This document shows positions 8,287 through 15,848 of a stretch of 64,000 bases of DNA, piece after piece. The stretch is from Nostoc sp. LPT. Its GTDB lineage: Bacteria > Cyanobacteriota > Cyanobacteriia > Cyanobacteriales > Nostocaceae. The stretch is from contig NZ_JABXKF010000166.1 of the NCBI RefSeq assembly GCF_017115165.1, positions 1-64,000 of the forward strand, in the 5' to 3' direction. How positions within the stretch are numbered: position 1 is the first letter of the stretch; each line of letters starts with the position of its first letter. Both the position numbers and the translations under genes were made by a program. The notes beneath the pieces are model-generated. The model saw only the letters and a list, made by a program, of their open reading frames with translations. It was not told the origin of the DNA and made no database searches.

Positions 8287-11200
8287 TTACCTCCACCATC
8301 GCGCTACATCGACAATTGCACGGGCAAGTTCTGCCGTTGCTTCTTTACCACCTAATGCAAAGATAACTGGAAACAATGCTTTGATATCTTGCAGCAAATC
8401 ACGGCGAGTGCGAAGGGATAGCTCATAAAGTGTATCTTGCCAAAGGGGGAAAAGTTCAGCAGTTAACATTTGTGACAAACTCTTAGCTAAGGCACTCAAG
8501 GCTTCGGCACGAGAATACTCAAACTGAATCGCCGTGGCAGCAGCAAGGGCTTGTGGCAATAACTCTGGTGGCAGTTTGTCAGCTAAGGCACTCAAGGCTT
8601 CGGCACGAGAATACTCAAACTGAATCGCCGTGGCAGCAGCAAGGGCTTGTGGCAATAACTCTGGTGGCAGTTTGTCAGCTAAGGCACTCAAGGCATTGGC
8701 ACGAGAATACTCATCCTGAATCGCCGTGGCAGCAGCAAGGGCTTGTGGCAATATATCTGGCAGTTTGTCAGCTAAGGCTCTCAAGGCTTCGGCACGATTT
8801 GACTCATCCTGAATCGCCGTGGCAGCAGCAAGGGCTTGTGGCAATATATCTGGCAGTTTGTCAGCTAAGGCTCTCAAGGCTTCGGCACGATTTGACTCAT
8901 CCTGAATCGCCGTGGCAGCAGCAAGGGCTTGTGGCAATAACTCTGGTGGCAGTTTGTCAGCTAAGGCACTCAAGGCATTGGCACGATTTGACTCATTCTG
9001 AATCGCCGTGGCAGCAGCAAGGGCTTGTTGCAATAACTCTGGTGGCAGTTTGTCAGCTAACCTCAAAGCTTTGGCAGCAGAAGAGTCATCCTGAATCGCC
9101 GTGGCAGCAGCAAGGGCTTGTGGCAATATATCTGGCAGTTTGTCAGCTAAAGCACTCAAGGCATTGGCACGATTCGACTCAGACTGAATCGCCCTGACAG
9201 CAGCAAGGGCTTCTGGCCAAACTTGTGGTAGTTTCTGTGCTAAAGCACTTAAGGCATTGGCACGATTTGACTCAGACTGAATCGCCCTGACAGCAGCAAG
9301 GGCTTCTTCCAATATATTTGGCAGTTTCTCGGCTAAGGCACTCAAGGCATTGGCACGATAATCCTCATCCTGAATCACCCTGGCAGCAGCAAGGGCTTTT
9401 TGCAGTGCTAATTCTTGAAGATTTCGTGGCAGATAGTTAACTAGTTTTGTCAGCGAGTTGACTTTCTCGTATGGCTTTGGGTTTTGCAGGGCGTAAGCTA
9501 GTCCTTGTTCGGGAGTCCACTTGTTGCTTTTGACCAAGGCAAGCAATAAATTTGCTGGTACATTAGCTGCCAAACTATTCAGGGATGCAGTAATCAAAGC
9601 ATAGCGACACTGCAAACCTACAACTTGCGGCAAAGTTGATTCAGTCCAATTGGCTTGTGCTAATTTCCAAGCACCAGAAATATCTGTAATGTAACCCCCA
9701 GCTTGTCCTAATTTTTCTCGCGCTTCAAACCAGCCATTGCTTGTTGTCTGTGACTCCTCCCGCAATAAGGAGTGAATTTCTTCTATCCGTTGAGCCTTTT
9801 CTAAATGCCAAACTAAATTTTGATGAATGTAACCATCATTAGGTAAAGTATGCCAAAGATTATTTTGAGTCTTTTGCCAATACCGTTCTAGGAGTTGGCT
9901 GTGAGCGTCGGGTAAATTAAAATCCATTCCTATAGGTGGAGATTTAATTAATCGGTCACGAGCGACATCATACAATAAATCATGTATTTTGTAGCCTTTC
10001 CACTCAACACCCCCGACAAATACAGGTGAATCAGACTGAAGTAAGGCATCATTCCAAAGTAGCTCTAAACGCTCATCAGCTTCATCCTGCGATTCCATAT
10101 CCCATAATGTAACTGCCATTGGTGCGGCGATTGTGACATCCTCTGGCAAAACTCCCAACCAAATAAAATTTTTCCAAGCTTGTTCGTTATAGTCCTGCAA
10201 AGCATTAATGCTTAAATTAAAAGTTGCTTCTAAAGAGTTTTCTTGACGCGGCCCGTATAAAACTTTTAAATTTGCAACCTCTTGTTTCAAAGCTGCTTCT
10301 AGCTTCGCCCATGTAATTCCCCATTTTACTCTTGCCGCTACCAAATTCAGCGCAATGGGTAAGTATCCCACAGTCTCGGCTACTCTCAAAGCCTCTTGTT
10401 TCTCTACTTCTTTTATTTCTCGTCCTAAAGAGTTAGAAAATAACTCCAAAGATTCTTCTGGCGTCATCAAATTCAATTGTTGCAAATCAGCACCAACACT
10501 ATTAGCCACATCAGCACGCCGAGAAGTGATTAATAATCGGGATTGGGAACTTGCTACCAGAAAGGGTTTAACTTTATCTGGTTCCCAAGCATCATCAACT
10601 ACTAGTAAGACTGCCTTATCATATAGTAAACTTCGCAAATGGGCTGAAGTTGCTTCTATATTAATAGCACGAAATTCGTAGTCTCCCAAAGCTTGCACCC
10701 AGCTACTCAGCAGCGCCAGAGTATCTGGTTCCTGTCCCAAAGTTGCCCAAAGCACACCATCAGAGAAACGTTTTTTGATATCTTCATCATGGGCAAGGGC
10801 AGCAGCTAAAGTTGTCTTGCCAATGCCACCTAAACCGTGAATTGCACTGATGAGCAAAGCACCAGCATTAGATGTATTTTCCAGTAGACGAGCTTTGATT
10901 TCTTTAGTAACTTGTGGGCGCTTGACAAAATTAGCAGGTAAACTCGGTGCTTGAAATGGGATGCCAATACCAGTAGCAGATTTGAGAACAGCAAAGAGTT
11001 GCCCTCCTTCATTATCTCGCCACCGCAGGTAGAGTACCGGGCGATACCACTGGTTTCCCCCAGCCCCCATTGCTTCTTGCGCGTGGCTAATAGCAGTTGC
11101 TAGAGAATTTTTCTGTCCTAAAGACCGATAAAACTGCTCGGCAAATTTGGTAGCAGCTTCGACACCGACTGAATATTGCATTGCCACTACTGCCGGAATT

Positions 11201-12273
11201 CGCTGGCTAATCAGATTTTGTGCTGTGCCGTTGAATACAGAATCTCCGACAAATGTCATTGCAGACTGGCAAGCACTCAGGACAGTTAGTGTAACACCAC
11301 CACTTTTGTTAGTGCCATCACCAAAGCTAGACTGCCGCAGTAATGTTCCCAATTCTTCCGCACTGATGTAATCTGCATCCCCATTTTCATCCTCAAAAAC
11401 CAAATAGCCTTGAGCTGGTGGCAGTTGCAAATTGCACTTTCGACAAGTAGCAGCTTTAACTCCCTGATTCATTGCACCGCAATGGCTACAGCGCTTACCA
11501 AACAGCCCATGCCCATCAAAATGCAACACATGGGGAGTATTGTTTTCCCGATTCTCTGTCAAATATTCTCTTAAGTAATTAAGTGTGGCATAATCTAATT
11601 TCTTAAAGTTTATATATCCTGCTTGTGCAGCACTCTTTAATCCTTTAAGAATTGCTTGTTGTTCCTTCGGCTTAAATGGGTTCAGCCCTAATTCTGAGTC
11701 AGAGGCAGAAGATGATACTAGTAAAATATTTAGCTGTTCAACCTTTGCTAAATTTGGAGGAACAGAGTCATAAGCAATGTAGCGGGAAATCGTTATCTGT
11801 TGGTGTAGTAGAAATTTTTTACCATCGTGCAGCAGTTCCCAGGGATAATCTGTTAAACGCGATCGCTGTACTACATCTGCTTCAATTTTTAGCTGAATAT
11901 GTAATTGTTTATTTTCACTCTCAGCCACTCGTTGTGCTGCAAACAACGCGTTTTTAACCTTGCTATTTAATGGAAACAGTGACTTGTATAACTCTTGCCC
12001 AATATTAGCTATATAGTTAGGATGAAAAGCGCTAATGTCTTTGCTGAGTATACCAGACTTGACCATCCAATCCTGCTCTCCAGCAGTCTGAAAATATTGC
12101 AAGTTGAAAGCACTTATTTCCAAAGTTCTCAGCACAGTCATCCGCCAGTCAATCTCACCTTCAAAGAAGGGCAATGACGATTCAGTTTCTCCCTCACCTA
12201 CAGGAGATTTTGTCACTATTGCCTTAAATTGTTTAGCATTTATGGGCGTGAGATATAGTTCAAAAGTTTCCAT
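8287..12273 (-). CDS. CHAT-protease / NB-ARC STAND protein with amplified helical repeats
   Basis: 1328 residues. Residues ~1-160 are an N-terminal region. A CHAT (caspase-like) domain follows with His255 in LHFDGHG and Cys335 in LSACQSAM, the expected catalytic dyad. Between them sits a four-Cys zinc-ribbon-like insert (CSHC...CRKC). The NB-ARC NTPase has Lys486 in GLGGIGKTT, Walker B VLLVVDDAW, RLLITSRR and a GYLPIALNL motif. A winged-helix/helical region leads to about ten 31-32-residue repeats (consensus LPxxLPQALAAATAIQxExxRAxALxALADK) and a short cap. By family analogy, ligand sensing by the repeats would drive NTPase oligomerisation and activate the CHAT protease. The trypco2 gene lies 43 bp upstream on the same strand. 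Confidence 0.88.
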   Translation of the reverse strand: METFELYLTPINAKQFKAIVTKSPVGEGETESSLPFFEGEIDWRMTVLRTLEISAFNLQYFQTAGEQDWMVKSGILSKDISAFHPNYIANIGQELYKSLFPLNSKVKNALFAAQRVAESENKQLHIQLKIEADVVQRSRLTDYPWELLHDGKKFLLHQQITISRYIAYDSVPPNLAKVEQLNILLVSSSASDSELGLNPFKPKEQQAILKGLKSAAQAGYINFKKLDYATLNYLREYLTENRENNTPHVLHFDGHGLFGKRCSHCGAMNQGVKAATCRKCNLQLPPAQGYLVFEDENGDADYISAEELGTLLRQSSFGDGTNKSGGVTLTVLSACQSAMTFVGDSVFNGTAQNLISQRIPAVVAMQYSVGVEAATKFAEQFYRSLGQKNSLATAISHAQEAMGAGGNQWYRPVLYLRWRDNEGGQLFAVLKSATGIGIPFQAPSLPANFVKRPQVTKEIKARLLENTSNAGALLISAIHGLGGIGKTTLAAALAHDEDIKKRFSDGVLWATLGQEPDTLALLSSWVQALGDYEFRAINIEATSAHLRSLLYDKAVLLVVDDAWEPDKVKPFLVASSQSRLLITSRRADVANSVGADLQQLNLMTPEESLELFSNSLGREIKEVEKQEALRVAETVGYLPIALNLVAARVKWGITWAKLEAALKQEVANLKVLYGPRQENSLEATFNLSINALQDYNEQAWKNFIWLGVLPEDVTIAAPMAVTLWDMESQDEADERLELLWNDALLQSDSPVFVGGVEWKGYKIHDLLYDVARDRLIKSPPIGMDFNLPDAHSQLLERYWQKTQNNLWHTLPNDGYIHQNLVWHLEKAQRIEEIHSLLREESQTTSNGWFEAREKLGQAGGYITDISGAWKLAQANWTESTLPQVVGLQCRYALITASLNSLAANVPANLLLALVKSNKWTPEQGLAYALQNPKPYEKVNSLTKLVNYLPRNLQELALQKALAAARVIQDEDYRANALSALAEKLPNILEEALAAVRAIQSESNRANALSALAQKLPQVWPEALAAVRAIQSESNRANALSALADKLPDILPQALAAATAIQDDSSAAKALRLADKLPPELLQQALAAATAIQNESNRANALSALADKLPPELLPQALAAATAIQDESNRAEALRALADKLPDILPQALAAATAIQDESNRAEALRALADKLPDILPQALAAATAIQDEYSRANALSALADKLPPELLPQALAAATAIQFEYSRAEALSALADKLPPELLPQALAAATAIQFEYSRAEALSALAKSLSQMLTAELFPLWQDTLYELSLRTRRDLLQDIKALFPVIFALGGKEATAELARAIVDVARWWR
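8510..9400 (-). repeat. near-identical 93-96 bp intragenic repeats in the CHAT-STAND gene
   Basis: Roughly ten units encode the C-terminal helical repeats of the CHAT-STAND protein. Central units such as GCCGTGGCAGCAGCAAGGGC are identical base for base, and whole units near 8525-8700 and 8750-8930 repeat almost without change. Units alternate LPPELL (96 bp) and LPDIL (93 bp) forms, and one unit is shortened. Homogeneity at silent sites points to recent duplication or gene conversion. Confidence 0.9.
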
Positions 12274-12316
12274 TTGATTGCTTGCTTAGTTCTAATGAAA
12301 ACAACTCACTTAAAAC

Positions 12317-12688
12317 TTAAAACCCCGGTTCTTCACTTCCTTTTGTGAGACTATCCACACTGGTTTTCATAAATTCCTGCCAACGTTCCGGATAAAGAGA
12401 TTTGTAAATTCCTAATAACTGTTCTTTTTTCAACAGAGGAGATAAGGTAACTTTCACTTTCTGTACATCATCTCGACTAGCTCCCCCTCCAGCTTCAAGA
12501 ACATAGACTTTAACTTTTCCCTTTACGTCTTTCTTTACTGTTACTTGTAGCTCCAATTCTACAGAATCTACGCTAAAAAGAGGAATATCGGTCTCTTCAT
12601 TTGGAGAGGCAGGGATAGAGGCAGCAAGCAGTTTTTGCTTGACTTTTTGAATTAGTTCCGTAAGTCCTATTAGATTTTCGTTAGACAT
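12317..12688 (-). CDS. trypco2 (trypsin-co-occurring domain 2) family protein
   Basis: 123 residues. The sequence has the features I associate with trypco2: an N-terminal helix (LIGLTELIQKVKQKLLAAS), then beta strands (VDSVELELQVTVKK, GKVKVYVLEAGGG) and a VQKVKVTLSPL strand. These small domains occur beside genes for trypsin-like or STAND effectors and are thought to connect sensor and effector. Here the gene sits 43 bp upstream of the CHAT-NB-ARC gene on the same strand, so the two probably form an operon. The C-terminal ~35 residues (YKSLYPERWQEFMK) extend beyond the core. Confidence 0.72.
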   Translation of the reverse strand: MSNENLIGLTELIQKVKQKLLAASIPASPNEETDIPLFSVDSVELELQVTVKKDVKGKVKVYVLEAGGGASRDDVQKVKVTLSPLLKKEQLLGIYKSLYPERWQEFMKTSVDSLTKGSEEPGF

Positions 12689-13121
12689 TGAAATTTTATT
12701 CCTGTGAATATATTCAATGTTATTTTAATTCACAAGTATCAAAACATATTTTAATAAAAAATGCTGAAATATAAGATACTATTTTTTAAAAGGCTTTTAG
12801 CTTAAGTTGACTTTTGACTTCCCCGCAGGGGCTGACACCAGTGACAGTTGTGCTTCACTACAAGGATCTACAGCGTAAATGAAGTACACAGGTAGGGACA
12901 TAGCCATGTTCCCTACGATTATCTATACCTCACCAAGTTGCAATTTGCTGTATTTTCATCTCTGGTTAAATAGGCGTTGCTGATTTCATGTATGAAAATG
13001 ATTGTGCATGATATCAAAATCCCTGTAGAGACGTTGCAATGCAACGTCTCTACATCTGGGTTCATACTGCAATTCAGCAACGCCGTTAAATATTTTTTTC
13101 TATACCCTACCCATGCGGGAA
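12689..13121. other. intergenic region with MITE and hairpin
   Basis: 433 bp without a gene. It holds a small palindrome GTAGGGAC...TTCCCTAC near 12891-12918 and the MITE at 12973-13084. The rest is AT-rich; no promoter could be defined. Confidence 0.6.
12973..13084. mobile_element. MITE with 8-bp target-site duplication
   Basis: A 112-bp non-coding element bounded by GGCGTTGCTGA and its inverse TCAGCAACGCC. The imperfect terminal repeats extend to about 24 bp (inner ends TATGAA/TTCATA). The centre is a perfect 14-1-14 palindrome at 13025-13053 (GTAGAGACGTTGCA and its complement around one A). The element is flanked on both sides by GTTAAATA (12965-12972 and 13085-13092), a perfect 8-bp direct repeat, as expected of a target duplication. 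It has no coding capacity, so it would rely on a transposase elsewhere. Confidence 0.85.
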
Positions 13122-13517
13122 CTAGGCAGATTTCTTATTTTCATCTGATGTCTGCCCTGCACTACCTTTCAAGCGAGTCAACCTGCTTTTGCGTACACGT
13201 ACGCTGTCACGAACGCCACCCGCTATTTCATATTCGCTGCTGTCTGTGCCATACTTGAAACCAACTCCCTTCATCATCTTATCTGAAAGTTTACTCAACT
13301 TTTTTTCCATTTGATCGATTTTAGTTTTAGTAGAGTCAACCACAGCTAAAGCGTTGTTATAAGTATCAAGCATAGTGCGAAACTCCTCAATTGATTGAGT
13401 CAGATTTTCCAAATCGCAACTATTACCAAAATCCATGTTTGAATCAATTGCTTTGAATCCAGACGTTCTCAATTCAGCTTTTTCTAGAATCCGCGATGTC
13501 CGCTTTGTACGAGGCAT
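13122..13517 (-). CDS. conserved cyanobacterial hypothetical protein (131 aa)
   Basis: Not assigned to a function. The N-terminus is basic (MPRTKRTSRILEKAELR). A central helix (LENLTQSIEEFRTMLDTYNN, then TKTKIDQMEKKLSKLSDKM) is likely coiled-coil. A conserved-looking block GFKYGTDSSEYEIAGGVR leads into a basic tail (RVRKSRLTRLKG). My recollection is that proteins of this layout recur in filamentous cyanobacteria without known role. The basic ends suggest a nucleic-acid contact, which is inference. The start ATG at 13517 has a GGAG-like sequence upstream (AAGGAGTACATCC). Confidence 0.7.
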   Translation of the reverse strand: MPRTKRTSRILEKAELRTSGFKAIDSNMDFGNSCDLENLTQSIEEFRTMLDTYNNALAVVDSTKTKIDQMEKKLSKLSDKMMKGVGFKYGTDSSEYEIAGGVRDSVRVRKSRLTRLKGSAGQTSDENKKSA

Positions 13518-14145
13518 GGATGTACTCCTTGAAGATATTTCTAGAACTAGCTTGCCTCAATTAAGCTGTATTCTGTATCAGAAAAACTCGCAAATCATTA
13601 TATTTTTTCTAATAATATTTGTAGGCAATTCCAGTAGTTTTGCTGAAGTCAAGAACTAGATGCTGATTTTGATAGAGATAATATATTTGAACTTCATACA
13701 AGCTTCAGTTTATTCACGATCGCTTTAATGTTGATGACTAATGTCGTAATATTAGTGACTAATATTGTAATGTTGCTGACTGATGTCGTAATGTTTGATG
13801 ACTAATGTCGTAATATTACTCACTAATATTGTAATGTTGGTGACTAATATCGTAATGTTAGTGACTAATGTCGTAATGTTCGATGACTAATGTCGTAATA
13901 TTACTCACTAATATCGTAATGTTGGTAACTAATGTCGTAATGTTTTGCCAGTTGCTTGAGTCAGGTTGATAGTAATAGTCATCTGCCTTAGTAATTAATT
14001 CCTAATATTGTTTTTGGTGTGTTATCGCGTAGCGTAACACAACGCCAGTCCGCTCAAGTCGGGAAACCCGCCTATGCGGCTGGCTCCCCTACAGATACTT
14101 AGATTTTTTCAGAAATCACATCGGATTCCTATAGATCTACTGATT
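13518..14145. other. intergenic region with tandem array and palindromic repeat
   Basis: 628 bp without a supported gene. It contains the 21-22 bp tandem array at 13733-13945 and a Nostoc-type palindromic cassette near 14020-14092 (CGCGTAGCGTAACAC, then CCCGCCTATGCGGCTGGCTC). The rest is AT-rich. Confidence 0.6.
13733..13945. repeat. 10-unit, 21-22 bp tandem repeat array
   Basis: Units match GTGACTAATRTYGTAATRTTR and run head to tail ten times. Three are 22 bp and the others 21 bp. Units 4-6 (13798-13860) and 8-10 (13883-13945) are nearly the same block shifted by 85 bp, so the array grew partly by multi-unit duplication. Stop codons interrupt the frames, unlike the array next to recQ, which argues against coding. 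Confidence 0.9.
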
Positions 14146-14808
14146 TTAGGAATGGAAAGGACAACCACCTGCCGTTAATTTCTGAAGAAAGACATTATTA
14201 TCAAAATAATGCTCTAAAGACTCAATCTTCAAATCATCAGTGACGCGAGCAATACTAACTCCGACGATTTCTATTGTTTCACCTGTGGGTACATAGTCCT
14301 TATAGGAACCATTAAATGTTCCCCAATGTCGCCACTTAAAGGTAACATTAGGCGGCCCCGAAAGTACTTCTGTTAATTCCCAAAGGAAGCCATTGGGAAA
14401 GGCTTTATGAAAAACTTGAAATGAAGATTCAAAGGTTTCTGTTTCAGAGTTATATTGCTCAGTTTTACCCAAAAACAGGTTATATGTACCCTCAACTGCA
14501 ACATCTTCAGCAGTGAATTGTTGTCCGCCATTGGTACTCATCTTAAACTTATCAGTAACAATCGAAAGCCACTGTTGAGGATTAGATTTATTAGAAGCTT
14601 CCATCTCAAAAGTGCGGACTAAGTTTTGAGCGATCGCTTCTAAAGAACCTTCTGGATGCTGAAATTTACTCTCTTGATGAAGAAATTCATTGGTGTATGA
14701 ATAATCCGGGCGTTTTCCTTCTCGCCACTGTACTTCTTCATCATGAGCAATGACTATATCTCTATCTTGTACCCAGAGTGGCAATTCTGTTGTTTTTTCG
14801 CTACTCAT
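14146..14808 (-). CDS. SnoaL-like / ester cyclase family protein
   Basis: 220 residues. The C-terminal half shows features of the NTF2-like SnoaL fold: FKWRHWGTFNGSY, then VPTGETIEIVGVSIARVTDDLKI and LEHYFDN. The N-terminal half (LVRTFEMEASNKSNPQQWLS, TAEDVAVEGTYN) would supply the helices of a second, degenerate NTF2 unit. Family members include polyketide cyclases and many uncharacterised proteins, so no reaction is assigned. No signal peptide. The gene is isolated. Confidence 0.6.
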   Translation of the reverse strand: MSSEKTTELPLWVQDRDIVIAHDEEVQWREGKRPDYSYTNEFLHQESKFQHPEGSLEAIAQNLVRTFEMEASNKSNPQQWLSIVTDKFKMSTNGGQQFTAEDVAVEGTYNLFLGKTEQYNSETETFESSFQVFHKAFPNGFLWELTEVLSGPPNVTFKWRHWGTFNGSYKDYVPTGETIEIVGVSIARVTDDLKIESLEHYFDNNVFLQKLTAGGCPFHS

Positions 14809-14987
14809 ACAAGCTGGCTGACTATAAACATCGTTTCTCAGAATAAAGTTTTATGCATACAAGTAAATCGAAAAATCTAAAAAAGTAAAAAATATTCATA
14901 ATCAACTCAATATTGCACAAATGCGAACACGAGCAATCACAGAGGCTTCTTGAGCTAGAAACTTATCCTATTGAATTTAGAAGCTTT

Positions 14988-15242
14988 TTAGTCTGCAAAC
15001 AATTCTGCTGATAATTCACCTTCAGCAACCTTTGTCACAGAACCTGTAATAGAAATTGTAAAATCATCCTTGACTTGGATCAAAATTTCTCCACCAGGCA
15101 TTTGCACAGTAATGAAGGAATCGCACAAACCAATATGTGCAACAGCTGCCACTGCACTGCTGCTACTACCTGAAGCTAATGTGTAACCAGCACCCCTCTT
15201 CCAAATTGAAATTTGGATGGTATTTCGGTTCAAGACTTTCAT
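14988..15242 (-). pseudogene. C-terminal fragment of a DapF-like epimerase
   Basis: 84 residues matching the end of diaminopimelate epimerase-like proteins: IWKRGAGYTLASGSSSSAVA, then GLCDSFITVQMPGGEI and a final TGSVTKVAEGELSAELF. The reading frame continues upstream of the ATG (DNRTNVQF, also family-like) until a TGA just inside the end of the GNAT gene, so about two thirds of the protein is missing. The position of the second catalytic Cys (usually ACGTGACA-like) reads ASGSSSSA, without Cys. This is probably a broken DapF-like paralogue rather than the housekeeping enzyme. Confidence 0.7.
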
Positions 15243-15267
15243 GAATTGAACATTGGTACGATTGTCC

Positions 15268-15774
15268 TTAAATCAAATCTAATTGCATTGCATTACCTTC
15301 AGAGAAACCGAGACTGGAGTAAACTGGTTTACCCAATGGCGAGGCGTTAAGAACCACTCGCGTGCAACCAATCGCTTTTAAATATTCAATTGCTCTATTA
15401 GTTAGAGATTTAGCAATACCTTGTCTGCGGTAAGATTGTTCAATATAAACGCCCCAAATATATCCAAATTTGCGGTATTCATCTTTAAAAACATTCGGGT
15501 ATAAACCTGCAAACAGTTGACAATTTACAGAACCCACAACTGTGTTATCAATCTCTGCAACAAAAGCTTTATAAAACAAATCTCGACGCGCTTCTTCTAT
15601 AAATTTGAGAGTAATATTCTGCCACTCCAGAATAATATTACTCTCATCAACACCAATATCTAGCCACATTTGGTAAGAGTGTTTTGCAATCAGTGAATCT
15701 TCTTTGGTGGTAGCTTCTCTGATATTTATATGTTTTTCTGTCAGCATAATTTCCAACAAATTTTTGCAACTCAC
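15268..15774 (-). CDS. GNAT family N-acetyltransferase
   Basis: 168 residues, or 159 from Met10 (15747), where the family homology starts (MLTEKHINIREATTKEDS). The acetyl-CoA site is YIWGVYIEQSYRRQGIAKSL. The C-terminal strand region is VVLNASPLGKPVYSSLGF, with the usual aromatic residue before LGF. Substrate unknown. It lies between leuA (upstream, same strand) and the DapF-like fragment; its 3' end coincides with the break in that fragment. Confidence 0.85.
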   Translation of the reverse strand: MSCKNLLEIMLTEKHINIREATTKEDSLIAKHSYQMWLDIGVDESNIILEWQNITLKFIEEARRDLFYKAFVAEIDNTVVGSVNCQLFAGLYPNVFKDEYRKFGYIWGVYIEQSYRRQGIAKSLTNRAIEYLKAIGCTRVVLNASPLGKPVYSSLGFSEGNAMQLDLI

Positions 15775-15778
15775 AAAT

Positions 15779-15806
15779 AACTCCTCCCCAAAGTTGGAGA
15801 GGAGTT
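15779..15806 (-). terminator. hairpin downstream of leuA
   Basis: AACTCCTC and GAGGAGTT pair over 8 bp, extended by further partial pairing inside. It lies 42 bp past the leuA stop and just upstream of the GNAT start. The 3' side lacks a long T-run, so terminator or attenuating structure is uncertain. Confidence 0.45.
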
Positions 15807-15848
15807 TGTTAGCATCAGCTAAAAACTGGCAGTTTGACAGATCCGATC

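Noticed and set aside
8553..9197. Plus-strand 214-codon frame with repeated SPWQQQGLVA
   Set aside because: Exact antisense shadow of the CHAT-STAND repeats, whose minus-strand reading has clear domain context.
13733..13945. CRISPR array or iteron origin
   Set aside because: Units are contiguous with no spacers, and no replication gene is adjacent; iterons cannot be supported.
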